A model generated the notes under the pieces. That model was not told where the DNA came from. It did no database searches and worked only from the letters and a program-made list of their open reading frames with translations. DNA of 28,053 nucleotides from a bacterium (GTDB lineage Bacteria > Tectomicrobia > Entotheonellia > Entotheonellales > Entotheonellaceae): positions 1-28,053 of the forward strand of contig JAPULM010000056.1 of NCBI GenBank assembly GCA_027294925.1, given 5' to 3'. This document shows positions 7,751 through 15,494 of this stretch, piece by piece (position 1 is the stretch's first letter; the number at the start of each line of letters is the position of its first letter). The position numbers and the translations under genes were made by a program.

Positions 7751-7976
7751 CGCACATCCGCTGCCGTCGTATGCACCGGATTACAATCCGATCGAATACC
7801 TGTGGAAGAAGACGAAGCAGCGGAGGACCCATAACAAGTACTTCAAGGAATTTGCCGTTTTGACCGTGTCGGTCGAGGCAGCGTGGGCCTATTTTGCGAC
7901 GCATGCAGACGAGGTGCTCTGCCTCTTTGGACGCTACTGCGAAGAGAGCAAATTGGACCTCCAGCAGGTCGCATAG
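7749..7976 (+). pseudogene. IS630-family transposase, C-terminal fragment
   Basis: The last ~75 residues of an IS630-type DDE transposase are recognisable: LPSYAPDYNPIEYLWKKTK, which holds the end of the catalytic domain with the family's NPIE/LW motif, then THNKYF and the terminal helix. Full-length members have roughly 340 residues, so about three quarters, including the first two catalytic acidic residues, is missing. The open frame continues upstream to 7545, but that part does not resemble a transposase and belongs to the AT-rich stretch. The gene is dead. It abuts another transposase fragment 2 bases after its stop. Confidence 0.8.
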
Positions 7977-7978
7977 GT

Positions 7979-8173
7979 TTCCAAAAGCAACTATACCACG
8001 CGATGCGCTCAGGACCGGCCAGACAGGCCGTTTTTGCCTCTGACGCCCACCGGCACCACGTCCTGGCCATTATCGGCAAGAGGTGTGATTTGTTTGAGAC
8101 CGAATGTCACGCTTACTGTCTGATCGATATCCGCTACCCTCTCCGCGTGATGCCCGATTCAGACCCTCTTTAG
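7979..8173 (+). pseudogene. IS200-like / REP-associated tyrosine transposase (RAYT), N-terminal fragment
   Basis: Translation in one frame resembles the start of Y1 (RAYT) transposases: LYHAMRSGPARQAVF, then a helix ending in ETECHAYCLIDIRYPLRV and DSDPL. In working members the segment after CHAYCLM contains the HUH metal-binding motif (NHYHLL); here both histidines are replaced (IRYPLRV), so the metal site is gone. The fragment ends at a TGA at 8171-8173 well before the catalytic tyrosine helix. It directly follows the IS630 tail, marking a spot that has collected insertion-element debris. Confidence 0.6.
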
Positions 8174-8232
8174 CATAAGCGGAGGTTGGCAGCATATAAA
8201 AGCTGAAACGCAGACTTGCCCCCTTTGTTTTG

Positions 8233-8261
8233 TTGACAAGGCTTTTGCGTAATGATACTCG
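8233..8261 (+). promoter_or_regulatory. Possible promoter of the RidA-DUF1028 operon
   Basis: A perfect TTGACA (8233-8238) lies about 75 bases upstream of the RidA start. The -10 is unclear: GATACT (8254-8259) has a 15-base spacer and TACTCG (8256-8261) a 17-base spacer. Confidence 0.35.
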
Positions 8262-8312
8262 GACATGGAGGACCTCAAACCTGATCGGCTGTCATCCACA
8301 GGAAATGAACCT

Positions 8313-9563
8313 ATGAAGCATGAACGCATCCGCCAGTTCAACACACGTGACGTGTATCCCAATCAAAATTTAGACAATGATATGTGTATGGTGGTTAAAG
8401 CCGGTAACCGCATCTTCATGCGAGGTCAGATGGGGCTTGATCTCGATCAGAGATTGGTGTCTGAAGACCCTGCCGCACAAGCCGATCAGGCCATGCAGAA
8501 CGTTCGCGATCTGCTTGAGGAGGCCGGGTCGAGTCTCGATCACATTTGTCAGGTGACCACCTATATTACCGATCGTGCCTATCGTGAGCCCGTCTACAAT
8601 ACCGTTAACCGTTATCTTAAAGATGTGCCAACGGTAGGTACCGGACTCATTGTCAAAGGGCTCGCCATGCCTGAGTTAAAGATGGAGATCGACATCGAAG
8701 TGGTGATTCCACAGGCCACTGCGCACCAACGTTTGCGTCTGTTTAATACGCGCCACTGGTTTAATCAATGCATCGATCGTAATTCATCTATGGTGGTGCG
8801 CACGGATGATGAGATCTATCTGCGCGGTCAGACCGGCGCCACCCTCGACGGCAGCCAAATGATCGGGCTGGGTCGAACCTCGGATGACGCTGCCGCGCAG
8901 GCCAACCAGGCCATGCAGAACGCTAAAATTCTACTTGAAGAAGCCGGCTCGAGCCTGGACGATGTGTGTAAGCTGCGCGTATATATCGGCGACCGGGCTT
9001 ATCGAGAGCCCGTTTATCAAGTGCTTGGCCGGCACTTTGGCGACGTGCATCCCTGTTCCACCGGCCTCATTATGCGCGGTTTTGCTCGACCGGAAATTTT
9101 GTTTGAGATTGACATGGCTGTGGCCCTATCGAAAGGTAAACCGCATCAGCGTTTGCGTAAATTTGAAACGAGTCTACAGTATAAAGATGGCCAGGATTTG
9201 CGCTGCAAGTTTGCCATGGCGGTGCGTGCCGGCAATCGTATTTATTTGCGCGGCCAGACCGGTAGCACCTTGGACGGTGACTTCATTGGCTATGGGGATG
9301 CCGCTGCTCAGGCCACCCAGGCGATGGAAAATATCAAGGTTTTGCTTACCGAGGCGGGCGGTAGCCTCGATGATGTGTGTAAAATCACCACCTATATCGC
9401 CGATCGGGCCTATCGGGAGCCGGTCTATCGTGTGATCGGGCAATACCTCAAAGGCGTCTTTCCAGTGGGGACTGGATTAATCGTGGATGGCTTCGCTAAT
9501 CCTCGCATCCTGGTTGAAATCGACGTCGAGGCGGTGCTACAGAATGGAGACAAGAGCGCATGA
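8313..9563 (+). CDS. Triple-domain RidA/YjgF/UK114 family protein
   Basis: This 416-residue protein is built of three tandem RidA-type domains (about residues 4-132, 139-272 and 277-410). Each has the pattern IRQFN or LR-F, R.GNRIFMRGQ or IYLRGQ, AAQADQAMQN, LLEEAGSSLD, then TTYI or RVYI with DRAYREPVY and a final EID strand. RidA proteins are trimeric with active sites between subunits, so one chain with three domains may fold as a pseudo-trimer. By eye alignment the arginine needed for imine/enamine hydrolysis in classical RidA is glycine in all three domains (VGTGLIV, CSTGLIM, VGTGLIV). A standard RidA deaminase activity is therefore unlikely. The ATG at 8313 follows AGGAAA; a longer frame starts at 8265. 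The stop overlaps the DUF1028 start (ATGA). Confidence 0.9.
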   Translation: MKHERIRQFNTRDVYPNQNLDNDMCMVVKAGNRIFMRGQMGLDLDQRLVSEDPAAQADQAMQNVRDLLEEAGSSLDHICQVTTYITDRAYREPVYNTVNRYLKDVPTVGTGLIVKGLAMPELKMEIDIEVVIPQATAHQRLRLFNTRHWFNQCIDRNSSMVVRTDDEIYLRGQTGATLDGSQMIGLGRTSDDAAAQANQAMQNAKILLEEAGSSLDDVCKLRVYIGDRAYREPVYQVLGRHFGDVHPCSTGLIMRGFARPEILFEIDMAVALSKGKPHQRLRKFETSLQYKDGQDLRCKFAMAVRAGNRIYLRGQTGSTLDGDFIGYGDAAAQATQAMENIKVLLTEAGGSLDDVCKITTYIADRAYREPVYRVIGQYLKGVFPVGTGLIVDGFANPRILVEIDVEAVLQNGDKSA

Positions 9564-10210
9564 CATTTTCGCTCGTTGGCATGTGTCGTCGTACCGGCAT
9601 GTTTGGGGCTGCTGTCACCACATCAAGCATGGGCGTGGGTAGTCGTTGTCCGTTTGCCAGGACTGGCGTGGGTGCGGTATTGACGCAACATCGCACCGAT
9701 CCGTTGCTTGGGCCACGTGGGATTGAACTGCTGGCGCAAGGCCAATCGGCTGCTCAGGTAATCGAGGCGCTTACTGCAGATAATCCGACGATTAGCTGGC
9801 GTCAGCTTGCCGTTATTGATGCGCGTGGCGACACCGCCTACTATCATGGCGATAAGATTCGATCCATACACGCCGCTGCCCAGGGCGATGCAGTCTGCGC
9901 GATTGGTAATATTATACGCCAGGAAAATATACCTCAAGCCATGCTCGAGGCATTTGCTGAAGGACCCGGCGAGCATCTCGCAGAGCGATTGTTGCGCGGC
10001 CTTGAGGCCGGCGGTGAGCTGCAACAGGTTAAGTCGGCTGCCCTGCTTGTGGTCCACGAACAGCCTTTCCCGCTGGTGGACTTACGTGTCGAACTTGACC
10101 CGCAGCCGCTTCCTACACTCCGATTTCTCTGGGAACTGTACCGGCCGCAGACGGATCTATATGTGAGACGTGCTGTGGACCCGGACAGCATACCCTATCC
10201 TGAGACGTGA
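9560..10210 (+). CDS. DUF1028 family protein (Ntn-hydrolase-like)
   Basis: This 216-residue protein opens with the DUF1028 signature: MTFSLVGMCRRTGMFGAAV, SMGVGSRCPFARTGVGAVLTQ, then LGPRGIELLAQGQSA and the ISWRQLAVIDARGD strand. The family is predicted to have an Ntn-hydrolase-like fold; its reaction is not established. Here the residue after the initiator Met is Thr, a possible N-terminal nucleophile. The ATG overlaps the RidA stop by four bases, so translation is probably coupled. RidA and DUF1028 proteins are often encoded together, and joint action on a reactive nitrogen metabolite or amide is a fair but unproven inference. The last ~70 residues (PLPTLRFLWELY and after) appear to be an accessory C-terminal part. 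Confidence 0.88.
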   Translation: MTFSLVGMCRRTGMFGAAVTTSSMGVGSRCPFARTGVGAVLTQHRTDPLLGPRGIELLAQGQSAAQVIEALTADNPTISWRQLAVIDARGDTAYYHGDKIRSIHAAAQGDAVCAIGNIIRQENIPQAMLEAFAEGPGEHLAERLLRGLEAGGELQQVKSAALLVVHEQPFPLVDLRVELDPQPLPTLRFLWELYRPQTDLYVRRAVDPDSIPYPET

Positions 10211-10219
10211 GTTGTTGGC

Positions 10220-10780
10220 ATGGATGAAACGCCCAGACTGCAATGGAAACAGGCGCTTATCACCCTGGCCGTGGCGCTGGTCGTGGCGTTTATCCTTAAC
10301 TGGGGCATTCTGAAGCTGTTTGGCGAAAAGAGCCCGTACCGGGCGGAGCACGGTCTGGTCGGCATTGCTCTGCTCATGGGGTTTGTATTCATACACCCAG
10401 CAAAAGAAGGAAATTCCGCCAAGGCGGTTGGATTCTTTGCCTTTGCTTTAATCCCGTCTTACCTCGGTACCGTTTTTCCGGATCTCGATATCCGGCTTTG
10501 TGGTATTGGTTGCCATCGCAACCCTCTCTTTCACAGCGGGCTGTCGTTCCTCATCCTGCTGTGCTTGGTTCGACATCAAGGTGTATTTCTACAAACATTG
10601 GCCATTGGTTATGGCTTGGGATTGGCCAGCCATCTATGGTGGGATGTGGTTGATTATGGTGATGTGCGATGGCTACCCGGCGGTACACTTGACAGATTAT
10701 GGCTGACCGTTAATGGGTTATTGGTTCTCATTGAGGCATGGCGTAGGGTATTGAACTTCAAGGTGTTGGCCGCGTCGTAA
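10220..10780 (+). CDS. YdjM-like / metal-dependent hydrolase-type inner membrane protein
   Basis: This 186-residue multi-pass membrane protein has hydrophobic segments at about residues 12-31 (ALITLAVALVVAFILNW), 45-58, 70-84 and 104-130, and a C-terminal one. Between them lie polar motifs typical of the YdjM/DUF457-like membrane hydrolase group: FPDLDI, HRNPLFHSGLSF and GLASHLWWDVVDYG, giving conserved Asp and His residues near the membrane face. Function in this family is poorly known. It starts 9 bases after the DUF1028 stop with no strong ribosome binding site, so it is probably the third gene of that operon. The assignment rests on motif pattern only. Confidence 0.7.
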   Translation: MDETPRLQWKQALITLAVALVVAFILNWGILKLFGEKSPYRAEHGLVGIALLMGFVFIHPAKEGNSAKAVGFFAFALIPSYLGTVFPDLDIRLCGIGCHRNPLFHSGLSFLILLCLVRHQGVFLQTLAIGYGLGLASHLWWDVVDYGDVRWLPGGTLDRLWLTVNGLLVLIEAWRRVLNFKVLAAS

Positions 10781-10886
10781 GATGCCCACGCCCTGCTGAG
10801 TGCCACTGCAACTCCCTGCGCCATACGCTACGCCTGATCATAACGGGTTCTAAACTGGGCGACAAGCGTAGCTTAAGGCTGGGTGC

Positions 10887-10916
10887 TTGACATCCATAAT
10901 CAGGCGGGCGTATGCT
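10887..10916 (+). promoter_or_regulatory. Sigma-70-type promoter upstream of the amidohydrolase
   Basis: TTGACA (10887-10892), an 18-base spacer and TATGCT (10911-10916) place a start site near 10923, about 80 bases before the amidohydrolase ATG. This separates the amidohydrolase-LLM pair from the RidA operon. Confidence 0.5.
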
Positions 10917-11001
10917 GGGCGCAGATATCAGATGGCCCGGATGTTTCCGAGTCAGGGGTGCTTTGGGTGAGGCCTACTCACCACCAGCAAAGGAGAAGGT
11001 G

Positions 11002-12141
11002 ATGGCTAAGTACGGCTTGAAGTGGCTCGATAGCGACATGCACTTGTGTGAACCGGTGGACCTGTGGGAAAACTATGTCGATCCCAAGTATAAAGAATGG
11101 GTGCCACGCTGGAGTGGTACGCCAGGCAAGGATCACCCGCTACGCAACCGGGGTACATTTACGGTTGGCGGTCAAGAAATCAGGTCCGAAGAGTCCCCGC
11201 CACCGCCGGATAGCCTCATCCGCCAACGCCGTTTCCCGACCTACGAGCCCTATATGTGCGACGACGGTTCGCATGTTGATCCGGCCGGTCAATTGCGCGC
11301 CATGCAGACTGAAGGGATTGATGTGGCTATCTTATTTCCGACCTTCGGCAATCGTGGCTGGCAGGACCCCCATGTGCCCAAGGAGGCCGCCATGGGTCTG
11401 GCGCGGGCCTATAACGACTGGCTGCACGATTTTTGCCAGACCGACCCCAGCCGCCTTAAACACAACGCACTTCTTCCCATCACCGACATTCCCGCGGCTG
11501 TTGAAGAAGTCCGCCGGGTGGTGACCGAACTTGGCTCCGTCAGTATCACGCCGGGGAGTAGCCGCTCAGACGTGCGTCTTGACAATCCGATCTATGAACC
11601 GATCTGGGCGGAATGCGAACACTTGAATGTCCCGGTGGCATTCCACGGTGCGCGGCAGGTGCATCTTAAAGACCGCTACAAAGACAGTGTACTGTTGGCG
11701 CATGCCAGTGGACGCGGCATCGAACATCCGGTGGCCTTTATGGAACTGCTATATGGCGGTGTAATGGAGCGCCATCCGGATCTGCGTTTTGCATTTTTGG
11801 AAGCCGGTTGTTCCTGGGTTCCCTATTGGCTATTTCGCCTGGAAGAAGAATGGGAGCGTTTCCGTGATACGGCCCCCGGCTTAGCTGAAAACGTCACCAT
11901 GGCGCCGGTGGAATATTGGCGCCGTCAGTGCTACAGCGCCGTTGAGGTGGATGAGTGGAGTTTAAAAGGCACCATTGCCAACGTGGGCGATGAAAATTTT
12001 GTCATTTCATCCGATTTTCCGCATTTCGACTCGCCCTTTCCAGAGGCGTTTGACCGTTTCATGAATATCCCGGAAGTTAGCCGTGAGTCAAAGGCGAAAA
12101 TCCTGTGGGACAACTGCACTAAACTCTATAATCTTAACTAG
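11002..12141 (+). CDS. Amidohydrolase-2 family metal-dependent hydrolase/decarboxylase
   Basis: This 379-residue protein of the amidohydrolase-2 (ACMSD-like) superfamily has a TIM-barrel hydrolase or decarboxylase fold with a divalent metal. It shows the N-terminal metal motif in a DSDMHLCEP context, the barrel strand FHGARQVHL with the metal histidine, FLEAGCSWVPYWLFRLEEEW, and the C-terminal acidic motif SSDFPHFDSPFPEAF. The usual D-A-D-x-H-x-x-E-P order is kept with small changes. The frame is open from 10912, but the ATG at 11002 has a clear AAGGAGAAGG just before it. It is followed 63 bases later by an LLM flavin monooxygenase. Members of the two families often lie together in catabolic clusters. 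The substrate is unknown. Confidence 0.88.
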   Translation: MAKYGLKWLDSDMHLCEPVDLWENYVDPKYKEWVPRWSGTPGKDHPLRNRGTFTVGGQEIRSEESPPPPDSLIRQRRFPTYEPYMCDDGSHVDPAGQLRAMQTEGIDVAILFPTFGNRGWQDPHVPKEAAMGLARAYNDWLHDFCQTDPSRLKHNALLPITDIPAAVEEVRRVVTELGSVSITPGSSRSDVRLDNPIYEPIWAECEHLNVPVAFHGARQVHLKDRYKDSVLLAHASGRGIEHPVAFMELLYGGVMERHPDLRFAFLEAGCSWVPYWLFRLEEEWERFRDTAPGLAENVTMAPVEYWRRQCYSAVEVDEWSLKGTIANVGDENFVISSDFPHFDSPFPEAFDRFMNIPEVSRESKAKILWDNCTKLYNLN

Positions 12142-12157
12142 ATACCGACTCATACCC

Positions 12158-12199
12158 CTTCCCCCGGCCCTTTCCTAGGGAGAGAGGGCCGGGGGGAAG
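12158..12199. repeat. GC-rich palindromic intergenic repeat
   Basis: The left arm CTTCCCCCGGCCCT (12158-12171) is complementary to the right arm at 12185-12199 with one bulged G, around a short CCTAGGG-containing centre. The C/G-rich palindrome resembles dispersed intergenic repeats of many Gram-negative genomes. It lies between two co-oriented genes, and its right arm ends in GGGGGGAAG, the best candidate ribosome binding site for the next gene. Confidence 0.75.
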
Positions 12200-12204
12200 T
12201 TGGG

Positions 12205-13227
12205 ATGGTGGTCAACGGATCCATACATATGCAACTAGGTTTTCACTTAACCGCATTTTTCAGCCCGCCGGATCGGACCCCAACGCAGATTCTCGATGAG
12301 GTCATCCAAGTGGTGGCAGCGGCTTCAACGATGGGCTATGCCTGGGTGTCGACGCCGCATCACTGGCTGTCATATCCCACCCTATGGCCGCAGCCGTATC
12401 CGCTGGTGGCGCGCCTGGCGCCTGAAATCGGGGACATGCGCATCAAGACCTCGGTATTGCTGCTACCTCTGCTCAATGCCGTTGAGGTGGCCGAGAACAT
12501 CGCTACCCTCGATCATTTGACGCATGGCCGTTTGACCTTGGGTGTGGCCATTGGCTACCGCGAAGAGGAACTTGAGGTGGTTGGCCTGACACGCCGTGAT
12601 CGGGTGCCGAAATTCGAAGAATCTTTGCAGGTGATGAAACGCTTGTGGGCCGGCGAAGAGGTGACCTACAACGGCCAATATGTCACCCTGAGCAAGGCTC
12701 GAATGGGTTTCCCACCCTATCAGAAACCACACCCGCCGATCGAAGTCGGGGCGCAAAGTAAGGGTGCGGTGCGACGTGCGGCCCGCATGGCGGACGGCAT
12801 TTTCTTGGGACCGCAGGTTGCCTGGCATGACATCAATGAGCTGGTTGGCGTTTATAAGGAAACACGGCAGCAGGCTAAGCATACGGACATGGGTATCATC
12901 GGCGCCTCGCGTTGCTTGATCGTTGGAAAAGATAAAGCCGATGCCGCGGCGCGCGGGCAGGATTATGTTGCCAAAACGTTTGCCAATTATAAACGTTGGC
13001 GTATGCAAGAACAGTCTATGGTGCCGTTGCAACTGGACTTCGAATCAGGTCTGGATGCCTGGACCATCTATGGCTCGCCGCAGGACTGTGTGGAAACCCT
13101 TCAGCAGGCGCGCGACGAGCTGGGGCTCGATCGTATTGGCTTTACCATCTATAGCTTACCGTCGGATGTGCAGGCCCGCATTGATTACCTTCAGATGATC
13201 GCCGAGGACGTGGTTGCTAAAGTTTAG
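12205..13227 (+). CDS. LLM-class flavin-dependent monooxygenase (luciferase-like)
   Basis: This is a 340-residue bacterial luciferase-like (LLM) oxidoreductase using FMN or F420. Typical barrel landmarks are LGFHLTAFF at the N-terminus, WVSTPHHWL, IKTSVLLLPL, the LDHLTHGRLTLGVAIGYREEELEVVG segment, ESLQVMKRLWAGEEVTYNGQY, and PPIEVGAQSKGAVRRAARMADG. The homologous region begins at the second Met (12229), but the first ATG at 12205 has the better ribosome binding site (GGGGGAAG, in the palindrome arm), so the start is uncertain by eight residues. It probably works with the amidohydrolase upstream. It is not the light-emitting luciferase: the distant LuxC/LuxE genes belong to another operon. Confidence 0.9.
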   Translation: MVVNGSIHMQLGFHLTAFFSPPDRTPTQILDEVIQVVAAASTMGYAWVSTPHHWLSYPTLWPQPYPLVARLAPEIGDMRIKTSVLLLPLLNAVEVAENIATLDHLTHGRLTLGVAIGYREEELEVVGLTRRDRVPKFEESLQVMKRLWAGEEVTYNGQYVTLSKARMGFPPYQKPHPPIEVGAQSKGAVRRAARMADGIFLGPQVAWHDINELVGVYKETRQQAKHTDMGIIGASRCLIVGKDKADAAARGQDYVAKTFANYKRWRMQEQSMVPLQLDFESGLDAWTIYGSPQDCVETLQQARDELGLDRIGFTIYSLPSDVQARIDYLQMIAEDVVAKV

Positions 13228-13260
13228 GGCAGGGTGAATGGGTTGACAATGGTCAGCTTG

Positions 13261-14469
13261 TCAGGCGGTACGTTTGTCAGACACGATGCGTCCCTCTTTA
13301 AGCACCAAGAGTAGCTGACGCAAATTGCGACTATCCGTCAGGGGATTGTCTGCCACCACGATCAGATCGGCCAGTTTGCCGACCTCGATGGTACCGAGAT
13401 CATCGCCTACCCCGCAGAGTTCGGCGGCGTTTTTGGTCGCCGCAAGCAGGGTTTGCCAGGGCGTTGCGCCGGCTTTGACCCACAAACCTATTTCCAGTAA
13501 AGCCGCTTCTTTGAGCGGTCGAATATCCGACCCCAGCGCCATTTTGACGCCGGCCTCCAGGGCCCGTTGGAACCACTGGCGGTGTTCATCTGCCGCGGCG
13601 TTCGCCCGGCAGCACAGATCAACGGTTAAATTGCGTTGCTCGACCCAACGTTCCTCCCACGCATCGCTTGCCTGCTCAGGCGTCAGGTGACTAATCGCTA
13701 GGGTCGGCACGTAGAAGACGTCATGTTCTAGAAGCAGCTCAATGCAGGCGTCGTCCATGATGTAGCCGTGCTCGACGCTGTGCGTCCCAAGCTGAATCGC
13801 CGCTTTCACTGCCTCCGGATTGGTGGCGTGTGCCATCACCTTGTAACCGCGCTGATGGCACATGGCAAAGGCCGCCTTCAATTCATCTTGCAGCAGGAAC
13901 GAATGCCAGTGTCGATCCCAGGATGGTCCCATAATACCGCCGGAGAGGTTGAGTTTGATGTGGTCCACGTCATGCTTGATCTGTTCACGAATCGCCTGTA
14001 CAAACCCGTATGGTCCGTCACACTCCCTCGCATGCCCTGAGGTTAAAAAGTGCCCGCCGGTGGTGGTTAAGAAATGGCCACAGGCAAATACTCTCGGTCC
14101 GACGTATAGCCCGCTATTAAAAGCATCGCGCCAGGCCACGTCCATGAAGTGCGAGGCGCCGGCGCAGCGTACCCCGGTGATCCCGGCCTCGGTCAGACAT
14201 GCCATCAAACGATTGCCGAATTGCACCGTTTGTTGCACCACCGATGCCCCGGTCGAAGCGAGATAGTCGGGGTGGATGTGAACGTCCCACAGGCCAGGCA
14301 GCAAATAAGCGCCCTGCAGATCGATCACCTGTGCATGGCGCGTGTCTGGCGTATGGTTGGCGTCCAGTACGTCAACGATGCGCCCGTTTTCAATGGCCAG
14401 GCTGGCGTCCGCAAGCGGCTTTGGATTGATGCAATCAATGACGTTGGCATGCGTTAAAACAAGGCGCAT
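13261..14469 (-). CDS. Amidohydrolase, imidazolonepropionase/prolidase-like
   Basis: This 402-residue metal-dependent hydrolase of the amidohydrolase-1 superfamily hydrolyses C-N bonds of cyclic amides, dipeptides or related compounds. The metal ligands are all present: HxH in DVHIHPD (residues 64 and 66), the bridging lysine in HIKLNLSGG (about 172), histidines in VMAHATNP (about 214) and SVEHGY (about 234), and the aspartate in ALGSDIRP (about 315). The N- and C-terminal strands form the usual small beta domain (LTHANVIDC, GTIEVGKLADLIVV). It is convergent with the LLM gene, so it is a separate unit, though its type fits a local catabolic theme. Confidence 0.92.
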   Translation of the reverse strand: MRLVLTHANVIDCINPKPLADASLAIENGRIVDVLDANHTPDTRHAQVIDLQGAYLLPGLWDVHIHPDYLASTGASVVQQTVQFGNRLMACLTEAGITGVRCAGASHFMDVAWRDAFNSGLYVGPRVFACGHFLTTTGGHFLTSGHARECDGPYGFVQAIREQIKHDVDHIKLNLSGGIMGPSWDRHWHSFLLQDELKAAFAMCHQRGYKVMAHATNPEAVKAAIQLGTHSVEHGYIMDDACIELLLEHDVFYVPTLAISHLTPEQASDAWEERWVEQRNLTVDLCCRANAAADEHRQWFQRALEAGVKMALGSDIRPLKEAALLEIGLWVKAGATPWQTLLAATKNAAELCGVGDDLGTIEVGKLADLIVVADNPLTDSRNLRQLLLVLKEGRIVSDKRTA

Positions 14470-14702
14470 ATATTTATTTCTCCCGAATAGGGCGTATGTT
14501 TTGCTTCTTACATTGTGCCAGTAATGCTCTACCCGTCAAGATAGAATAGAAGGAAAGCTATTTTTTGCAAGCCAAACGCCACACGAAACCTCTAGAAATC
14601 CATCCATGACTCGTGATACGATACACGTGCGCTTAAACGGTATGAAAGCAAAAGAAAATAGGCGAACGCCTCAAGAGGAATTGAAGCGGGAAGGAGCGAT
14701 GC

Positions 14703-15473
14703 ATGATAAAACAAGGATTCACTTTTACGCTTATGTTGGTGACGCTGTTTACCAGTAGCTTGGTATGGGCGTCGGAGGCAGACAAGCAATCCAGCGGTAT
14801 TGCAGCCTTGCCTTTTGCCGTGGTGGAGCTGTTTACCTCGGAAGGCTGAAGTAGTTGCCCGCCTGCCGACAGGTTGCTCGGCAAAATTGCAAAACAGGCG
14901 CGTAAAGAGGGGCAGCGTATTTTCCCCTTAGCATTTCATGTGGATTACTGGAATTATTTGGGTTGGGCTGATCTGTTTAGCGATGCGGCGTATTCCCGTC
15001 GCCAGGAGGCGTACGCCAGGAAGCTGTCAGGCAATGTCTATACCCCTCAAATGATTGTCAATGGGACGAATGTTTTTGTTGGCTCTGATGAAGGAAAAGC
15101 CCGTGCCAATATTAGTCGGGCGCTAAGCCGGCCGGCCGTAGTCGGGCTTGAGTTGCGAGCTGAGACAGCTGCGGGTCGTTTGGTGGTGGAATACAAGGTC
15201 GGAGATGTGCCGGAAAAGACGGTTTTACATGTGGCGCTGGTTGAATGGGGCTTGGTGACGGAGGTGCCTCGAGGCGAAAATAGCGGCCGAACGCTTTCCC
15301 ATGACAATGTTGTACGGTGGTTTGGGACGGTACAGCTGGAGGCAGGTAAAGCAAAGCTGATGCAAGTCAACATACCCGATGTGAACATGGAAATGAGCGC
15401 CGTGATTGGCTATGTGCAGGATACGGCGTCGATGGCTATTTTGGGAGCTTCGATAGTCAGTCTGGTTCGTTAA
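14703..15473 (+). CDS. DUF1223 thioredoxin-fold protein, probable selenoprotein (in-frame UGA at codon 49)
   Basis: Read through one TGA at 14847-14849, this frame encodes 256 residues with a normal signal peptide (residues 1-24, MIKQGFTFTLMLV...VWA) and a complete DUF1223 domain. The motif VVELFTSEG-(UGA)-SSCPPADRLL is followed by AFHVDYWNYLGWADLF and NVYTPQMIVNG. In other DUF1223 proteins the UGA position is the first cysteine of the CSSCPPAD motif, so selenocysteine would give a U-x-x-C redox pair. An AAGGAG lies 6 bases before the ATG, and there are no other frame faults. A hairpin suited to a bacterial SECIS follows the UGA. Without readthrough only a 48-residue export-signal stub is made. 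The acyl-CoA dehydrogenase-like gene begins 21 bases downstream. A sequencing error (TGC or TGT to TGA) is the main alternative. Confidence 0.8.
14850..14883 (+). promoter_or_regulatory. Candidate bacterial SECIS element
   Basis: Immediately after the in-frame UGA, the RNA can form a 6-bp stem UGCCGA (14864-14869) / UCGGCA (14878-14883) closing an 8-nt loop CAGGUUGC. The loop starts 20 nt after the UGA and holds a GGU, as in SelB-binding hairpins such as that of E. coli fdhF. A shorter alternative hairpin CCUG/CAGG overlaps it. Confidence 0.65.
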
Positions 15474-15494
15474 CAGACAAGGAGATCGGTCATC

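Noticed and set aside
3552..13227. A lux-type bioluminescence system: LuxC, LuxE and a luciferase-like monooxygenase in one window.
   Set aside because: LuxC/LuxE are in a minus-strand TPP-riboswitch operon; the LLM protein is 5 kb away on the other strand, beside an amidohydrolase, and is of the general LLM type. No luxA/luxB heterodimer or luxD is present.
13243..13262. A TGACAA/TTGTCA inverted repeat between the convergent LLM and amidohydrolase genes as a bidirectional terminator.
   Set aside because: The stem is only six bases, AT-containing, with an 8-base loop and no T-run on either strand.
14874..15473. A DUF1223 gene starting at 14874 after the TGA.
   Set aside because: That start is not an ATG (TTG), falls inside the conserved domain, and would remove the signal peptide and redox motif; the upstream in-frame segment has a ribosome binding site, a signal peptide and the first strand of the domain.
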